NCBI RefSeq assembly: GCF_021044585.1
Contig: NZ_CP087998.1
Span: forward strand, 930,001-994,000
Source: Sulfurimonas sp. HSL-3221
GTDB taxonomy: Bacteria; Campylobacterota; Campylobacteria; Campylobacterales; Sulfurimonadaceae
Direction: 5' to 3'
DNA length: 64,000 bases
Shown: in pieces, positions 43,365 through 52,937 of the stretch
Numbering within the stretch: the first letter of the stretch is position 1
Layout: each line of letters starts with the position of its first letter
Notes under the pieces: generated by a model
What the model was told of the DNA's origin: nothing
The model's input: only the letters and a program-made list of their open reading frames with translations
The model's database searches: none
Position numbers and translations under genes: made by a program

Positions 43365-44330
43365 ATGTCGAAAAAGAAACTTCTTGATCTTGCTCGGGAA
43401 CAGATACGTCTCAGACATTACAGCATGCAGACAGAAAAAAGTTATGTCGGTTGGATGAAACGCTATATTTTTTTCCACCACAAAAAACACCCTGTCGAAA
43501 TGGGCAAGGCAGAGATCGAAGCGTTTCTGACCCATCTCGCCGTAGAAAGAAACGTCAGTGCGACAACCCAGAACCAGGCCTTCAATGCACTGCTGTTCCT
43601 CTATACCCAGGTATTGGGCATCCCGTTGAAAGACCAGAACATCCAGGCGTTGCGGGCGCAGCAGAGAGTGCATGTCCCCGTTGTCCTGACCAAAGAGGAG
43701 GTCATCCGGATTCTTTCAGGGCTTGCCGGTGTCTACCAGTTGATGGCCTATCTCATGTACGGGTGCGGCCTGCGGATGAAAGAGGTGCTGCAACTGAGAG
43801 TCAAAGATATCGATTTCGGATTTGACCGTGTCTACGTCTGGGACAGCAAAAGTCTCAAGGACAGGACGGTGCCGCTGCCGCAGAAGATCAAACAGCGGCT
43901 TCGCCTGCAGGTAGAGTACGTCGAAGAGCTCCACCGGATGGACCTGGCTGACGGTTGCGGATCTGTCTATCTTCCCCATGCGCTGGAACGCAAATATCCC
44001 GCAGCGCACAAAGAAACGAAATGGCAGTATCTTTTTCCCATGAAGACGATTTCGACCGATCCGCGAACGGGCCTCCGGCGCCGGCATCACATCCTTGAAA
44101 GAACGTTCGGGAGAAATATAAAACTGGCAGCCGAGAAGTCCGGTATCCACAAAAGGGTGACCTCGCATATCTTCCGCCACAGCTACGCCACGCATCTGCT
44201 GCAAAGCGGCGTCGATATACGTTCCATCCAGGAACTGCTCGGGCACAAGAGCGTCGAGACGACGATGATCTATACCCATGTCGTCAAGGAGCTGAACAAA
44301 GAGAGCATCAAAAGCCCGTTGGACTTTTAA
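43365..44330 (+). CDS. intI: Integron integrase
   Basis: The 321-residue tyrosine recombinase has the catalytic set R ([13 protein letters not shown]), H-R ([13 protein letters not shown]), H (LGHKSVETT) and Y (MIYTHV). The segment between, [19 protein letters not shown], with [12 protein letters not shown], is the extra domain found only in integron integrases. GAAGGA lies eight bases before the ATG at 43365. It faces away from the cassette array. Its stop overlaps the stop of the convergent gene at 44327 by 2 bp. Confidence 0.96.
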   Translation: MSKKKLLDLAREQIRLRHYSMQTEKSYVGWMKRYIFFHHKKHPVEMGKAEIEAFLTHLAVERNVSATTQNQAFNALLFLYTQVLGIPLKDQNIQALRAQQRVHVPVVLTKEEVIRILSGLAGVYQLMAYLMYGCGLRMKEVLQLRVKDIDFGFDRVYVWDSKSLKDRTVPLPQKIKQRLRLQVEYVEELHRMDLADGCGSVYLPHALERKYPAAHKETKWQYLFPMKTISTDPRTGLRRRHHILERTFGRNIKLAAEKSGIHKRVTSHIFRHSYATHLLQSGVDIRSIQELLGHKSVETTMIYTHVVKELNKESIKSPLDF

Positions 44331-45325
44331 TGCCTCTGTTCGAATGCCGAGAGGAAGGCCTGCTTATGCAGGGTTTTGAGCGCAGTATTGAGGCCGTTGG
44401 CATTGAACATGACGAGTTCGCGGTAGTAGCGCTGCAGCCGTTCAGTTGAGAGGACGGAACTGCCGCCTTTGAGGATCATACCGGTGGTGACTACAAGCAG
44501 GACGAGTTCGAAGAGCTCCACGCGGAGCCTGTCCAGTTCTTCGCCATCTTTTGTAGCGAGGAAGGCGGTTTTCAGTGCTTCCAGTTTCGCTTCGGCGGCG
44601 CGTCGGACTTCCGCATCCTCCAGGGCATCCACGGCGCCGAGGCCGATGCCGTAGAGGGCGTAGTGGATCGTTTTGGAGACGGATTTGTTCTTCGTGTAGG
44701 TGCCGAGGGGGTGCGAGGCGATGATGTGTTCCTCGAGCACTTCATAATTGTCGAGGATAACATCGACGGTGCGCATGGCATTGCCGACGAAGGTTTCGGT
44801 CACTTCGCCTACAACGAAGCCTTCTATGGGTTCGAACGGCACTACTGCCTGAAACTCTCGGCCTTCGCAGTGAAAGCCGATGACAAGGGTGTCAAAGATG
44901 CCGTAGCCGCTGGCCCATGTCAGCCGGCCGCTGAGGCGGTAGGTGCCGTTTTGATGCGTGGCCGATACCACCGTGACGGGGGCGCGCAGGTGGTTGATGG
45001 CGATCCCGCAGCGTCTGGCCAGGTAGGGCTCCATCAGCGCAAAACGGTTTGCGTGCATGATCTTGTTTGCCGCGAGGATCTGGATGGTCAGGAAAGCGAG
45101 GCTGCCCGAGCGGGGGGCGAGGGTCGTGAAGAGCCGGAACTTCATCGTCTCATGCAGGTCGGAATCGTAGCGGTGAAAGGCAAAGACGCCCGCATCGTAA
45201 ACAAGATCGAAGGCGCTTTTCAGCGCGGCGGTCTCGCTGTCAAGACGGTAGAGCGGCAGGGTGTCGAGCTGCGCCGCCGTCGCGTCGAGCTGTCGGGCGT
45301 AATGGGTCTCGTCGTATGGAAGAAT
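44327..45325 (-). CDS. Acyl-CoA dehydrogenase-like protein with probable ATT start
   Basis: From the ATT at 45325 the product is 332 residues. AAGGAG (45337-45332) lies six bases before it, while the first ATG (45145) would cut 60 residues off the conserved N-terminal helical domain ([22 protein letters not shown]). The middle [25 protein letters not shown] is the flavin-adjacent beta domain of acyl-CoA dehydrogenases, followed by a helical C-terminal domain. The protein is short for the family (about 380) and no conserved catalytic glutamate could be placed, so substrate is unknown. Confidence 0.6.
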   Translation of the reverse strand: MLPYDETHYARQLDATAAQLDTLPLYRLDSETAALKSAFDLVYDAGVFAFHRYDSDLHETMKFRLFTTLAPRSGSLAFLTIQILAANKIMHANRFALMEPYLARRCGIAINHLRAPVTVVSATHQNGTYRLSGRLTWASGYGIFDTLVIGFHCEGREFQAVVPFEPIEGFVVGEVTETFVGNAMRTVDVILDNYEVLEEHIIASHPLGTYTKNKSVSKTIHYALYGIGLGAVDALEDAEVRRAAEAKLEALKTAFLATKDGEELDRLRVELFELVLLVVTTGMILKGGSSVLSTERLQRYYRELVMFNANGLNTALKTLHKQAFLSAFEQRH

Positions 45326-45371
45326 GGCGGACTCCTTGGGCGGCCGAGGGCCGGGAAATTGTTTGAGCGGC

Positions 45372-45872
45372 CTAGGCCTCTTCGGTTGGATTGATCTTTT
45401 TGTAGGCGATGACGCGGAAAGGCTCGAAGCCCAGCTTGTCCCAGGTCGACTGCGCGGCGAGGTTCGACGCCATATAGCTCAGTTCGACGATGTCGATGGC
45501 CATGGAGCCGAACCATGCCTGAATCTTTTCGTACATCTGCACGCAGTGGTTCGCCCGTCGAAAACGCGCGTCGACGTAACAAAGCCCGATCCAGCCGACG
45601 AGTCCCAGCCCGGAAGCGCTCAGGTGCGACGGGGCGATTTTGCCCATGATGCAGCCGATCTCCTCCTGCGCGTTTTGCAGGATGAAGGTCCGCGCTTTGC
45701 GTTCGTCGAGGTACTCCAGCAGGTACGTCTCCATCTCCTCGACGGTCAGCGCACCGAACCCCTTGCAGTAGGGGTCTTCTCCCTGTGCCATCAGATAAAG
45801 AAAGGTCTTGTGGAGTGCTTCCGTGAGGAAGGGCAGGTCCTCTTCCGTCGCCCGGCGCAGTTCGATAGCCAT
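45372..45872 (-). CDS. GNAT family N-acetyltransferase
   Basis: The 166-residue product begins MAIELRRATEEDLPF, the usual GNAT N-terminus, after AAGGGG. The acetyl-CoA site is in IGLCYVDARFRRANHCVQMYEKI, in which the loop is degenerate (RRAN for RGxG), and the C-terminal YMASNLAAQSTWDKLGFEPF is typical. Two N-terminal extra codons at 45890 were rejected. Substrate is unknown. Confidence 0.8.
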   Translation of the reverse strand: MAIELRRATEEDLPFLTEALHKTFLYLMAQGEDPYCKGFGALTVEEMETYLLEYLDERKARTFILQNAQEEIGCIMGKIAPSHLSASGLGLVGWIGLCYVDARFRRANHCVQMYEKIQAWFGSMAIDIVELSYMASNLAAQSTWDKLGFEPFRVIAYKKINPTEEA

Positions 45873-46088
45873 AGCACCCCTTTGGTTCATCTGCAGGTAT
45901 TCTACTCTGCCGGCGGTTCAAATACACTGTGCACACGGGGCTCCCGCCGGTGCGGACGAGTGCTTTTTTCCACGGTTCAATAGCCCGGAAGCCCGTTCTC
46001 CCGGCCAGTCTGCTGGGAGTGTACGTGGGAAGGAAGATGCATTCGGGAATGGGTGAATTAATGAGGTGTGCTGTCAGCACACCCCGGG

Positions 46089-49000
46089 TCAGGTGAATGC
46101 CGGCGGCACGGGGAAGCGCGCATCCATGCGCCCCTGGTTGGTGGCCAGCAGGCCGGCGAGGGAGACGATGCCGTGGTCGATGAAGTCGATCGGATCGAGC
46201 GGACTCGTGTGTGCGGTGTCTTCGAATCCGGTCAATTCTGTGAATGTCAAATCGGTGCCCTGGTTCATGATATCGCCCGGGATTTTCGGCGCATTGTGGC
46301 CGCTGGGGATATCAAAGGCCAAGAGGCTGTGAATGATTTCGTGCGACATGATGCTCCCGAGCAGGCGGCCCAGCAACGTGGTGGCAAAGCTTTCCAGGTC
46401 CGCCGTCATGGTTTGGTTCTGGATCTGGATGAGCAGCGCCTGGACTTCGATGCTGATCTCGTGCGAGTTCGAGTCGTCCAGTGCTCCCGGGTAGATGTCA
46501 ATGGTCTCGTTGAGAACGGCAGCGCCTGCCGGTGTATGGGTGACCCCCGGTGTCCCGGCATAGATTGCCGGCGGTTCGTTGTGAATCTTCAGCGTCGTCA
46601 CATGGTTCGCGGGAAGATGGGCGGGCACCGTCTCGCTGAACGGGCCGACGCGCCAGATTGTGCGGACATTCGACGTTCTGAGCAGATGGTCGCACACCTC
46701 TTTCGCTTCCTGTAGTACTTCGTTCTTCTTGGCGTCCAGTTTGAACTGCGCGAGGAAGTCGTCAAAGGGCGTCGGCGACGCAATGGCATCTTCGTCGATG
46801 GTGACAAACTGGGGAATGCAGAGCGTCAGTTTCTGGCTGGCCACGGCGCTCCCCGCGCTGTCGCGGACGGTAAAATCGAGCTCCTGCAGCCCCGGCTTCT
46901 TGCCGCGAACGATGGTCCGCAGGCTGTTCTGCGCGTCGATGTCCATTGCATCGACATCGGGGCGCGTCCAGCGGTGCGAGCCGCCCGAAGGGGCGTTGTT
47001 GATCTGTGCCGCGACTTCAATGACGCCGCTTTTATCATCCCTGGAGGGGAAGAACGCCCTTGAATCGGGGCTGCTCTGCGGGGTCGGCAAAATGATCGCC
47101 GTCTTTGTCGAAAATTCCAATTCGGCCGCCGCGTCCTGGGGACGGGCATCGACCTCGATCTGCTCGCCCGACGGACGGTTGACCTTGACGGAAGCTTTAT
47201 TGTCCCCGGCGCTCTTCGCCAGGTCCTTGACCTCGTCCACAGTCGTGCCCTGCGCCTCTTTCTTCGTCGGTTCACCGACCATGGAGCTGAGCGCGCTGTA
47301 GGAGAGGCCGTTCGCCTGCATATCGGAGATCTGGTTTTTCTTCTTGGCGTCGTCGATGGTCTGCAGGGTTTTGCCGATATCTTTTTTCATTGCCGTCTGC
47401 TTCTTCAGATCCGCCGCCATGCCCGCCAGGTCGGTAACGCTTTTCGAGGTGGTCTCGAGGGCTTTGATGGCGTTGGCCTGGGTGCCGGCGAGACCGGTCA
47501 TGTCTTTGAAGGCGTCGCTCTTGCCCAGCAGTTCGAAGGCGGCGCCCAGGCCGGTCGGGTCCGGGGCGTTCGGTGCGGTCTGCATATTGATGATGCTCGA
47601 CGGGAGATCCTTGACCTGCAGGCTTCCCACGTCCGACTGGCGGCTGTCGGTGGAGACAGGGGCGATCGGCGTCGGCGTCGTTCCGCACGGCTCGTCCTTG
47701 AAGCGCCAGTGCCGCGTATCGTCGATCGGTTCGCAGCTGTTGCATTTGCCCATGACGGATTCGGCGTAGACGCCTTTGGTCGGAACGCTGATGCGGAACG
47801 GGTCGGGTTTCGTCGCGGTCTTGTAATGGCCGATAAGGTCCTCGACATTCCTGAAGACGGGGTCGAGCCTTTCGCCCGGGACGACCTTGAGCACGAGGTT
47901 GTTCCCGACGACGCCCATCACCTTGTTCTCGACGACGCTGGCAACGCTCTTGTTGCCGGAGTTGGGAGCGATGTAGCCGTCGAGCAGGCCGAAGAGGCGG
48001 CTGGCATCCAGGCTCGTCCAAATGACCTTGTGCGACAGTTCCAGATGTTCGTTTAGGTGGCTGACCAGCGCCGCGGCGGCTTTGCGGTCCTCTTTGCGCG
48101 GGTCTCTCAGTTCCTTGTCCGTCAGCGGTGTATACAGCAGCGCGGCATCGGTCACCACTTCAATCGTGGGATCGAACCAGACGCCGCTGACCTTGACGAT
48201 GTTGATGATGTCGTTGTTGACGCGGCCGTTTCGGACAATGTAGCTGCTCATATGGTTCGTCCGATAGTGCAGATAGGCCGTGCGCAGGATGATCTTTGAC
48301 GAGGCGTGCACGGTCGTATTGGCCCGGAAACGGAGGTGCTGGATCTGGCGGCGCGTCACGGTCGGGATCTCCTTGCTGGCGATGTTCACCTGCAGCGCGA
48401 TCCCTTTGCGGTAGTTGGACATCAGGGTGTAGTCCAGGTCCAGGCGCACTTCGCTGCCGCTCTCGTCGATCCCGTAGATGTCGATGGTATCGATAAATTT
48501 GCGTACGATCTCCGGTGCGTAGTCCGCTTCGAAAATGGCGTCTTTTTCCGCTTCGGTCAGCGGGACCTCTTTGTCGTAGGTGAACTTCAGGACGTAGGGA
48601 TACCAGAAGAACCACTCCTTGAGCTCAACGGTCTCCGTAATGGTTTTCGTCTGCTCCTCGATCTGGCTGATATAGGGGCGTTTCAGTTCGAAAGAGATGG
48701 AGAAGTGGCCCGAAAAGTTCTGAATGGTCTCGTCGGCATAGCTCCCCTCCGGCAGGTCCGAGTCGGCGTAGTTGTTCGCCATGCGTTCAATGGCATCAAA
48801 TCCGCGGCGCAGCTGCGTACCGTAGACCGCCCTTCGGAGCGTGTCTTTCCAGCGCAGGATCTTCGCATGGTCGAAGTCCGACATCGGCAGGGGAACGAAG
48901 AGGCACTCCTGCACATCCGCAAGCTCCTGTTCGATGGCGTAGTGCTTCAGCACTTCGAAATACTCCACGGTCATGGCGTGGCAGTGGTTGTTGTTTTTGA

Positions 49001-51599
49001 CGACCTCAGTCTGTACGGTCATCGTCTCGTTCTGGCCGACGGTCTGGACGACCGTGCTGCGCTGGCTGCGGAGCGACGAGGCCGACTGGGAGATGTTGTC
49101 CTGCAGGCGGTTCAGCGTGCTGCCGGAGAGGTTCCTGGCCGAATCCTGGTTGGCCGTCGAGCGCGACGAGGCGCCGGAGTGGGAGACCCCGCCGAAGAGG
49201 CCGCCGATTCCCCCGACGATCCCGCCGCCTATGCCCGCGCTCGTGCTGCTGGTCTTGTTGGTGGAGCTGGCGCTGATATTCTCCTGGAAACTCGAATTGA
49301 TGATTTCACTGATGTCCCTGTCGCGGGAGAGGTCCGCCGTGAGCGACTCGGCGACCGTCTGCGCCTCCGTGCGTGATGCACGCTCTTCCCGGTCCCAGTC
49401 GATGATGGCGATCTGTTTCTCCTGGCAGGGGGCCAGCGGCAGGCTGTAGAGCAGGTCGCCGAGGGAGTAGCCGTCCGCTTTCCACTTCTGCTTGAAATGG
49501 AGGATATGCCCGTGGGCGATCGTCGTGTTCTCGTACACCGTCGGCGTTTCGTCCCAGTCGATGCTTGTCTCCACAGTCAGCTCCCTGCGGCCGGGATGGT
49601 TCGAGATATAGGCCGCTTCCAGCGCCTCGATCCGGGTAATGGCCGCGTAGATCTGCCGCTTGAGGGTACTGAGGGCACTCTTGGTGCTGTGGTAGTGTTG
49701 GACAAAATAGTCGTCCTCAAGCGAGATCAGAAGGTTGGAACCCGTCGTATAGAAGGTGTGAAAGCGCTCCAGCAGGCTGAGAAAGGCGGAGATGCTGGTC
49801 ACGTAGGTATCGTAATTGTCGCGGATCGAGAGAATTTCGCCCAGGGTGAAGACCGTCTTGTTGCGGAGGGTCTCCCTGATCTGCTCGAACTGCTGCATAA
49901 TGCAGAGTATTCCCATTGTATCGGTTTCGCGGGTGGGGCAGGGTTCGAAGGTATAGAACCCCTTCTGGTCCACTTCGGCCAGTTCGGAGACGAGGCGCCT
50001 GAAGTAGCCGAGCAGCTCCTCCTGGTCCTGGGACTCCTTGGTCTGGAGATCGATGCTCCCGATCAGTTTTTCGGCACGTTTTTGCATGACGGTGATCAGC
50101 CCCGCGTCGACGAAAGGCTGCTTGACCAGTGACTGGAAATCTTTGATGTAGTCGTGTATCTGGTTCGGAATGACATTGCCGGCGAACAGGGTGCTGTTTT
50201 CCGCGTCGGCGTAGGTTTTGATGTGCCCCAGCAGGGAGGCGACCGTGGCGCGGTTCAGCGCGTCTTCGGAGGCAAGTGATTCACAGTATGTTTCCGCTTC
50301 CCGGGCCCCTTTTTTGCCGCAGTACGCGGCCGCGAGTTCGCGGTGAAGCTCCTGCAGCGCCGTTTTGCGGCGTGCCTGTTCGGCGAGGATTTTCAGCAGG
50401 GCGCTGAAATCCAGTTTGTATGAGGTCAGGTTCGCGGAACTGAATTTCAACTGCCCGACGGCGGTTTCCATCTTCAGGTGGTAGACGGGTTCGGTGGTAA
50501 ACTGGGCCGTGCCGCTGCTGAACGAGCGCATCATGACCGGTTCCGCCACGGCGGTGGGCTGCTCCGTCGTCATCGCCTGCGCCGTCTTCTCGTCGTCGAC
50601 CGTATAGGCGTTCAGCGAGAGCGTCTTCATGGAACTGTTCATGCGGCTGAAGACGCCGAAAAGCGTCTCCGAAATATCGAGCAGTTCCGTTTTGAGCTTT
50701 TTGCTCTCTTTGGCGGTGATCGTCAGCCCTCTGATCTCGGGCTCGGTCGTCCGCACGGTATGATAGAAACTGTACTCCTCGAGGGTGCGGTTCGGGATCG
50801 TGAAGTCGACACATTTGCCTCCAAGGTCCTGGGTAAAGGAGGGGTTGCCGATCATTTCGGCCGTCTCCGGAAGCGTCGGCGTGCTCCCGGTGTCTCCGAT
50901 CCCTTCGGGAAGCGTAGAGAGGTCGGCGACGAGGAGGATGTTTTTGGGGATGATCTGCTTGTTCTCCTGCGTCGAGAGGGTGACGGGAATAGGGGTCTCC
51001 TCCAGGCCGGCGACGATGCCGTACGCCTGGGCATAGTCCTCGCTGCCGACACGGGCGAAGAAACTCCCGTCCTTGTTGGTCCGGACCGAAAAGAGCGGAT
51101 GGAAGCCTTCGCTCCCCGGGTCGGCGTCAGGGTCCGTCGTCACCATGAGGACGACGGAGAGACCCGCAGCGCTGCGCTCGCCGGAAATGTCCACCAGCAT
51201 GCCCGAAACGAGCCGGGAGTCGTCCGTGATAGGATTGGAGTCGCCGAAGGTGATGACCTTGGGGTCGACACCGATTTCCATCGGCTGCGTGTCATCTTCG
51301 GCGCTTGCGTCCGTATTGGACGCGTTGAGGCTGCCGTAACTGTAGATCTGCGAGCCGAGCAGTTCGCCGTCGGGCGCGTAGACTTCTACGGTGACGGATT
51401 GGCTGGCCAGCAGCTCCTGTTGGGGCAGGAAGAAACGGAAAGCGCCGTTGGGCTGGACATCGACACGGTCTTTGCTGTAGGTCGAATGGCCGCCGATCTC
51501 CTGAATATAGCTTACCTTCAGAAAGTGTCCAAGGTATTGGTCTGTGACGTCGGTGTCATCTGTCGGTTTCAAGATGCCGTTGATACTTACTCTGCTCAT
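46089..51599 (-). CDS. Giant 1836-residue protein with C-terminal metzincin-like site
   Basis: AAAGGA precedes MSRVSINGILKP. There is no signal peptide or membrane helix. Residues 1-200 contain two carboxypeptidase-regulatory/CnaB-like beta segments (SGMLVDISGERSAAGLSVVL). The centre has helical domains, a WKADGYSLGDLLYSLPLAPCQ block followed by IAIIDWDREERASR, and a Gly/Ser-rich linker (AGIGGGIVGGIGGLFGG) near residue 800. A CNSCEP motif occurs near 1290. At 1753-1757 there is HEIIH followed by SLLAFD and, after about 13 residues, DIMNQG, which together resemble HExxHxxxxxD plus the Met-turn of metzincins. No family name was recognised. Confidence 0.8.
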   Translation of the reverse strand: MSRVSINGILKPTDDTDVTDQYLGHFLKVSYIQEIGGHSTYSKDRVDVQPNGAFRFFLPQQELLASQSVTVEVYAPDGELLGSQIYSYGSLNASNTDASAEDDTQPMEIGVDPKVITFGDSNPITDDSRLVSGMLVDISGERSAAGLSVVLMVTTDPDADPGSEGFHPLFSVRTNKDGSFFARVGSEDYAQAYGIVAGLEETPIPVTLSTQENKQIIPKNILLVADLSTLPEGIGDTGSTPTLPETAEMIGNPSFTQDLGGKCVDFTIPNRTLEEYSFYHTVRTTEPEIRGLTITAKESKKLKTELLDISETLFGVFSRMNSSMKTLSLNAYTVDDEKTAQAMTTEQPTAVAEPVMMRSFSSGTAQFTTEPVYHLKMETAVGQLKFSSANLTSYKLDFSALLKILAEQARRKTALQELHRELAAAYCGKKGAREAETYCESLASEDALNRATVASLLGHIKTYADAENSTLFAGNVIPNQIHDYIKDFQSLVKQPFVDAGLITVMQKRAEKLIGSIDLQTKESQDQEELLGYFRRLVSELAEVDQKGFYTFEPCPTRETDTMGILCIMQQFEQIRETLRNKTVFTLGEILSIRDNYDTYVTSISAFLSLLERFHTFYTTGSNLLISLEDDYFVQHYHSTKSALSTLKRQIYAAITRIEALEAAYISNHPGRRELTVETSIDWDETPTVYENTTIAHGHILHFKQKWKADGYSLGDLLYSLPLAPCQEKQIAIIDWDREERASRTEAQTVAESLTADLSRDRDISEIINSSFQENISASSTNKTSSTSAGIGGGIVGGIGGLFGGVSHSGASSRSTANQDSARNLSGSTLNRLQDNISQSASSLRSQRSTVVQTVGQNETMTVQTEVVKNNNHCHAMTVEYFEVLKHYAIEQELADVQECLFVPLPMSDFDHAKILRWKDTLRRAVYGTQLRRGFDAIERMANNYADSDLPEGSYADETIQNFSGHFSISFELKRPYISQIEEQTKTITETVELKEWFFWYPYVLKFTYDKEVPLTEAEKDAIFEADYAPEIVRKFIDTIDIYGIDESGSEVRLDLDYTLMSNYRKGIALQVNIASKEIPTVTRRQIQHLRFRANTTVHASSKIILRTAYLHYRTNHMSSYIVRNGRVNNDIINIVKVSGVWFDPTIEVVTDAALLYTPLTDKELRDPRKEDRKAAAALVSHLNEHLELSHKVIWTSLDASRLFGLLDGYIAPNSGNKSVASVVENKVMGVVGNNLVLKVVPGERLDPVFRNVEDLIGHYKTATKPDPFRISVPTKGVYAESVMGKCNSCEPIDDTRHWRFKDEPCGTTPTPIAPVSTDSRQSDVGSLQVKDLPSSIINMQTAPNAPDPTGLGAAFELLGKSDAFKDMTGLAGTQANAIKALETTSKSVTDLAGMAADLKKQTAMKKDIGKTLQTIDDAKKKNQISDMQANGLSYSALSSMVGEPTKKEAQGTTVDEVKDLAKSAGDNKASVKVNRPSGEQIEVDARPQDAAAELEFSTKTAIILPTPQSSPDSRAFFPSRDDKSGVIEVAAQINNAPSGGSHRWTRPDVDAMDIDAQNSLRTIVRGKKPGLQELDFTVRDSAGSAVASQKLTLCIPQFVTIDEDAIASPTPFDDFLAQFKLDAKKNEVLQEAKEVCDHLLRTSNVRTIWRVGPFSETVPAHLPANHVTTLKIHNEPPAIYAGTPGVTHTPAGAAVLNETIDIYPGALDDSNSHEISIEVQALLIQIQNQTMTADLESFATTLLGRLLGSIMSHEIIHSLLAFDIPSGHNAPKIPGDIMNQGTDLTFTELTGFEDTAHTSPLDPIDFIDHGIVSLAGLLATNQGRMDARFPVPPAFT

Positions 51600-51926
51600 G
51601 CCGTATCCTTTAGAGTGAACAGTCGGGGGAATCTGACGCTGGTTCAGATAGGGGTTGACGGTTGCTTCCGCGTTTCAGAAAAATTCTTTTTTGTCGACAT
51701 CCCAATAGCGCGTCAAAAAAACAGTGCATCGCCGGCAGGCATCTATCAAAACGGTACAAAAAAGCAGACACGATCAAGTTAACAGTAAAAAACTTAAATA
51801 ACAATTATTTAACTTAAAATAGATTTTTTTCGTTTTCTCAGGGGATGGCAACGCCGACGGAATGCGGACCGTTCCGCGTCGTTCGGGAGAGGTGGCGGGT
51901 CGTTTCTCTTTCGGGCGCGGAGTGGG
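51600..51926. other. 327-bp gene-free region upstream of the giant gene
   Basis: No supported ORF is present. The AT-rich section holds a perfect 8-bp palindrome, TTAAATAA/TTATTTAA around CAA (51794-51812), and T-runs on both strands, suggesting promoter and operator for the giant gene. Confidence 0.4.
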
Positions 51927-52337
51927 TTATGCGCGGGAGGAGAGCAGGGCAAAGAGCATGCCCAGAGAGAGACAGAGAGGAGAAAAGTATTGTGTGTCGT
52001 ACGCCGCAAAATCCGTGGCGTTGATTTTTTTAAAAAATCCAACGGCATTGAAGTCGCCGACAGCCCGCAGAATGAACAGTATTGAGAGTACCCAGCCTGC
52101 AGTGAGAAGCGGTTTTGCAGGGGAGGCATCGACGTAAAGCGCGTAGGCCACAAAGGCACACCCGAACAACAAAAGCGCGACGGCAAAGGTGAGGAGGCGG
52201 CCGGGGTTGAGAAGGCGTTTGCCGTCCTTCGTCGGCAGCGCCCTGTTCAGGCCTGCTTCCCCGCCAAAGGCCCAGTAGATATGGAACAGAGCCGTTACGA
52301 TCAGAAGCGTGATGGCGGCAAGGACGATAAGCGTCAT
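51927..52337 (-). CDS. DUF3995 membrane protein
   Basis: The 136-residue protein has four membrane helices and the family marks HIYWAFGGEAGL and RAVGDFNAVGFFKK. Function is unknown. The ATG overlaps the stop of the upstream DUF1801 gene as ATGA, so the pair is translationally coupled. Confidence 0.8.
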   Translation of the reverse strand: MTLIVLAAITLLIVTALFHIYWAFGGEAGLNRALPTKDGKRLLNPGRLLTFAVALLLFGCAFVAYALYVDASPAKPLLTAGWVLSILFILRAVGDFNAVGFFKKINATDFAAYDTQYFSPLCLSLGMLFALLSSRA

Positions 52338-52756
52338 TTTGGTTTTTTCGGCGCGTTGGGTTTCTGCTTCATAACCCGGATGCTGGCCTTCACCAGCTTT
52401 TCGACCAGCGCCTTCGGTATGGCTTTGTCTACCGGGAAACTGATGATGGATTTGGTCGTCGCGTAATTTTCAAGCTCCTCTTGATGCTCTTCAAGCACCG
52501 GAGGCCGCACATGCAAGCGGACATGGGGACGCTTGTAGCTGAACCAGGCGAACATGCCATGATAGTCATACCCCTCATAAAGATAACCGGGCATTTCAAA
52601 GTAACTGACGGTTTCCGTGGCATCCGGCGCGGCGGCCTCTATAATGCCGCGGATCTCATGCAAACGATCGCGTACCTCCTGCGGGTATTTTTCGATGTAT
52701 GCGTCAACGCCTCCGGGGACGATCTCGGGGGATCTGCTATTTGCCTTTCGTGCCAT
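52334..52756 (-). CDS. DUF1801 (YdhG-like) protein
   Basis: The 140-residue protein shows the DUF1801 pattern: VDAYIEKYPQEVRDRLHEIRGII, SYFEMPGYLYEG, and a C-terminal basic ASIRVMKQKPNAPKKPK. YdhG has been called an iron chaperone in Bacillus; this is uncertain here. GGAGGTG precedes the ATG at 52756. It overlaps the DUF3995 gene by 4 bp. Confidence 0.8.
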   Translation of the reverse strand: MARKANSRSPEIVPGGVDAYIEKYPQEVRDRLHEIRGIIEAAAPDATETVSYFEMPGYLYEGYDYHGMFAWFSYKRPHVRLHVRPPVLEEHQEELENYATTKSIISFPVDKAIPKALVEKLVKASIRVMKQKPNAPKKPK

Positions 52757-52894
52757 AGGGCACCTCCAAACGTCTGGGTAAAGTGCTGTTGGCACTGAGG
52801 GGTGCCAACACCTGTTCTGATGGTTCCATCATAATCAAATAGTTCAAACCGGCCAAGAGCGATGAGAAAAAGCAGACGTGGAAAGGCGTGGCAT

Positions 52895-52914
52895 CAAAAG
52901 CCCGGGGGCTTTTG
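52895..52914 (-). terminator. Hairpin downstream of the RND operon
   Basis: CAAAAGCC and GGCTTTTG (52895-52902 and 52907-52914) form a stem with a G/C loop, 23 bp after the RND stop at 52938 on the minus strand. Flanking A and T runs make it a possible bidirectional terminator. Confidence 0.5.
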
Positions 52915-52937
52915 GGCGGCGGGTGCGATATTGAGGC

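Larger units (their letters stand above)
39050..44330 (-). mobile_element. Chromosomal integron with five gene cassettes
   Basis: The element comprises an IntI-type integrase on the plus strand, a divergent attI region (about 43104-43190), and five cassettes read on the minus strand from 43109 to 39050. Every cassette ends with a 72-bp attC, and the 7-base R'' box of each attC equals the reverse complement of the 7-base core at the start of the same cassette: GTTAGAA, GTTATCT, GTTATGC, GTTAGTG and GTTATCA in order from attI. Cassette DNA is clearly AT-rich against a GC-rich host, a sign of foreign origin. Genes in cassettes are single or paired, mostly without strong promoters. Confidence 0.93.

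Noticed and set aside
45220-46080. Long minus-strand open frame of 286 codons
   Set aside because: It is arginine- and proline-rich and runs in a second frame over the acetyltransferase gene, which has a clear family match.
51610-51804. 64-codon frame upstream of the giant gene
   Set aside because: It starts at TTG without a ribosome site and overlaps a palindrome.
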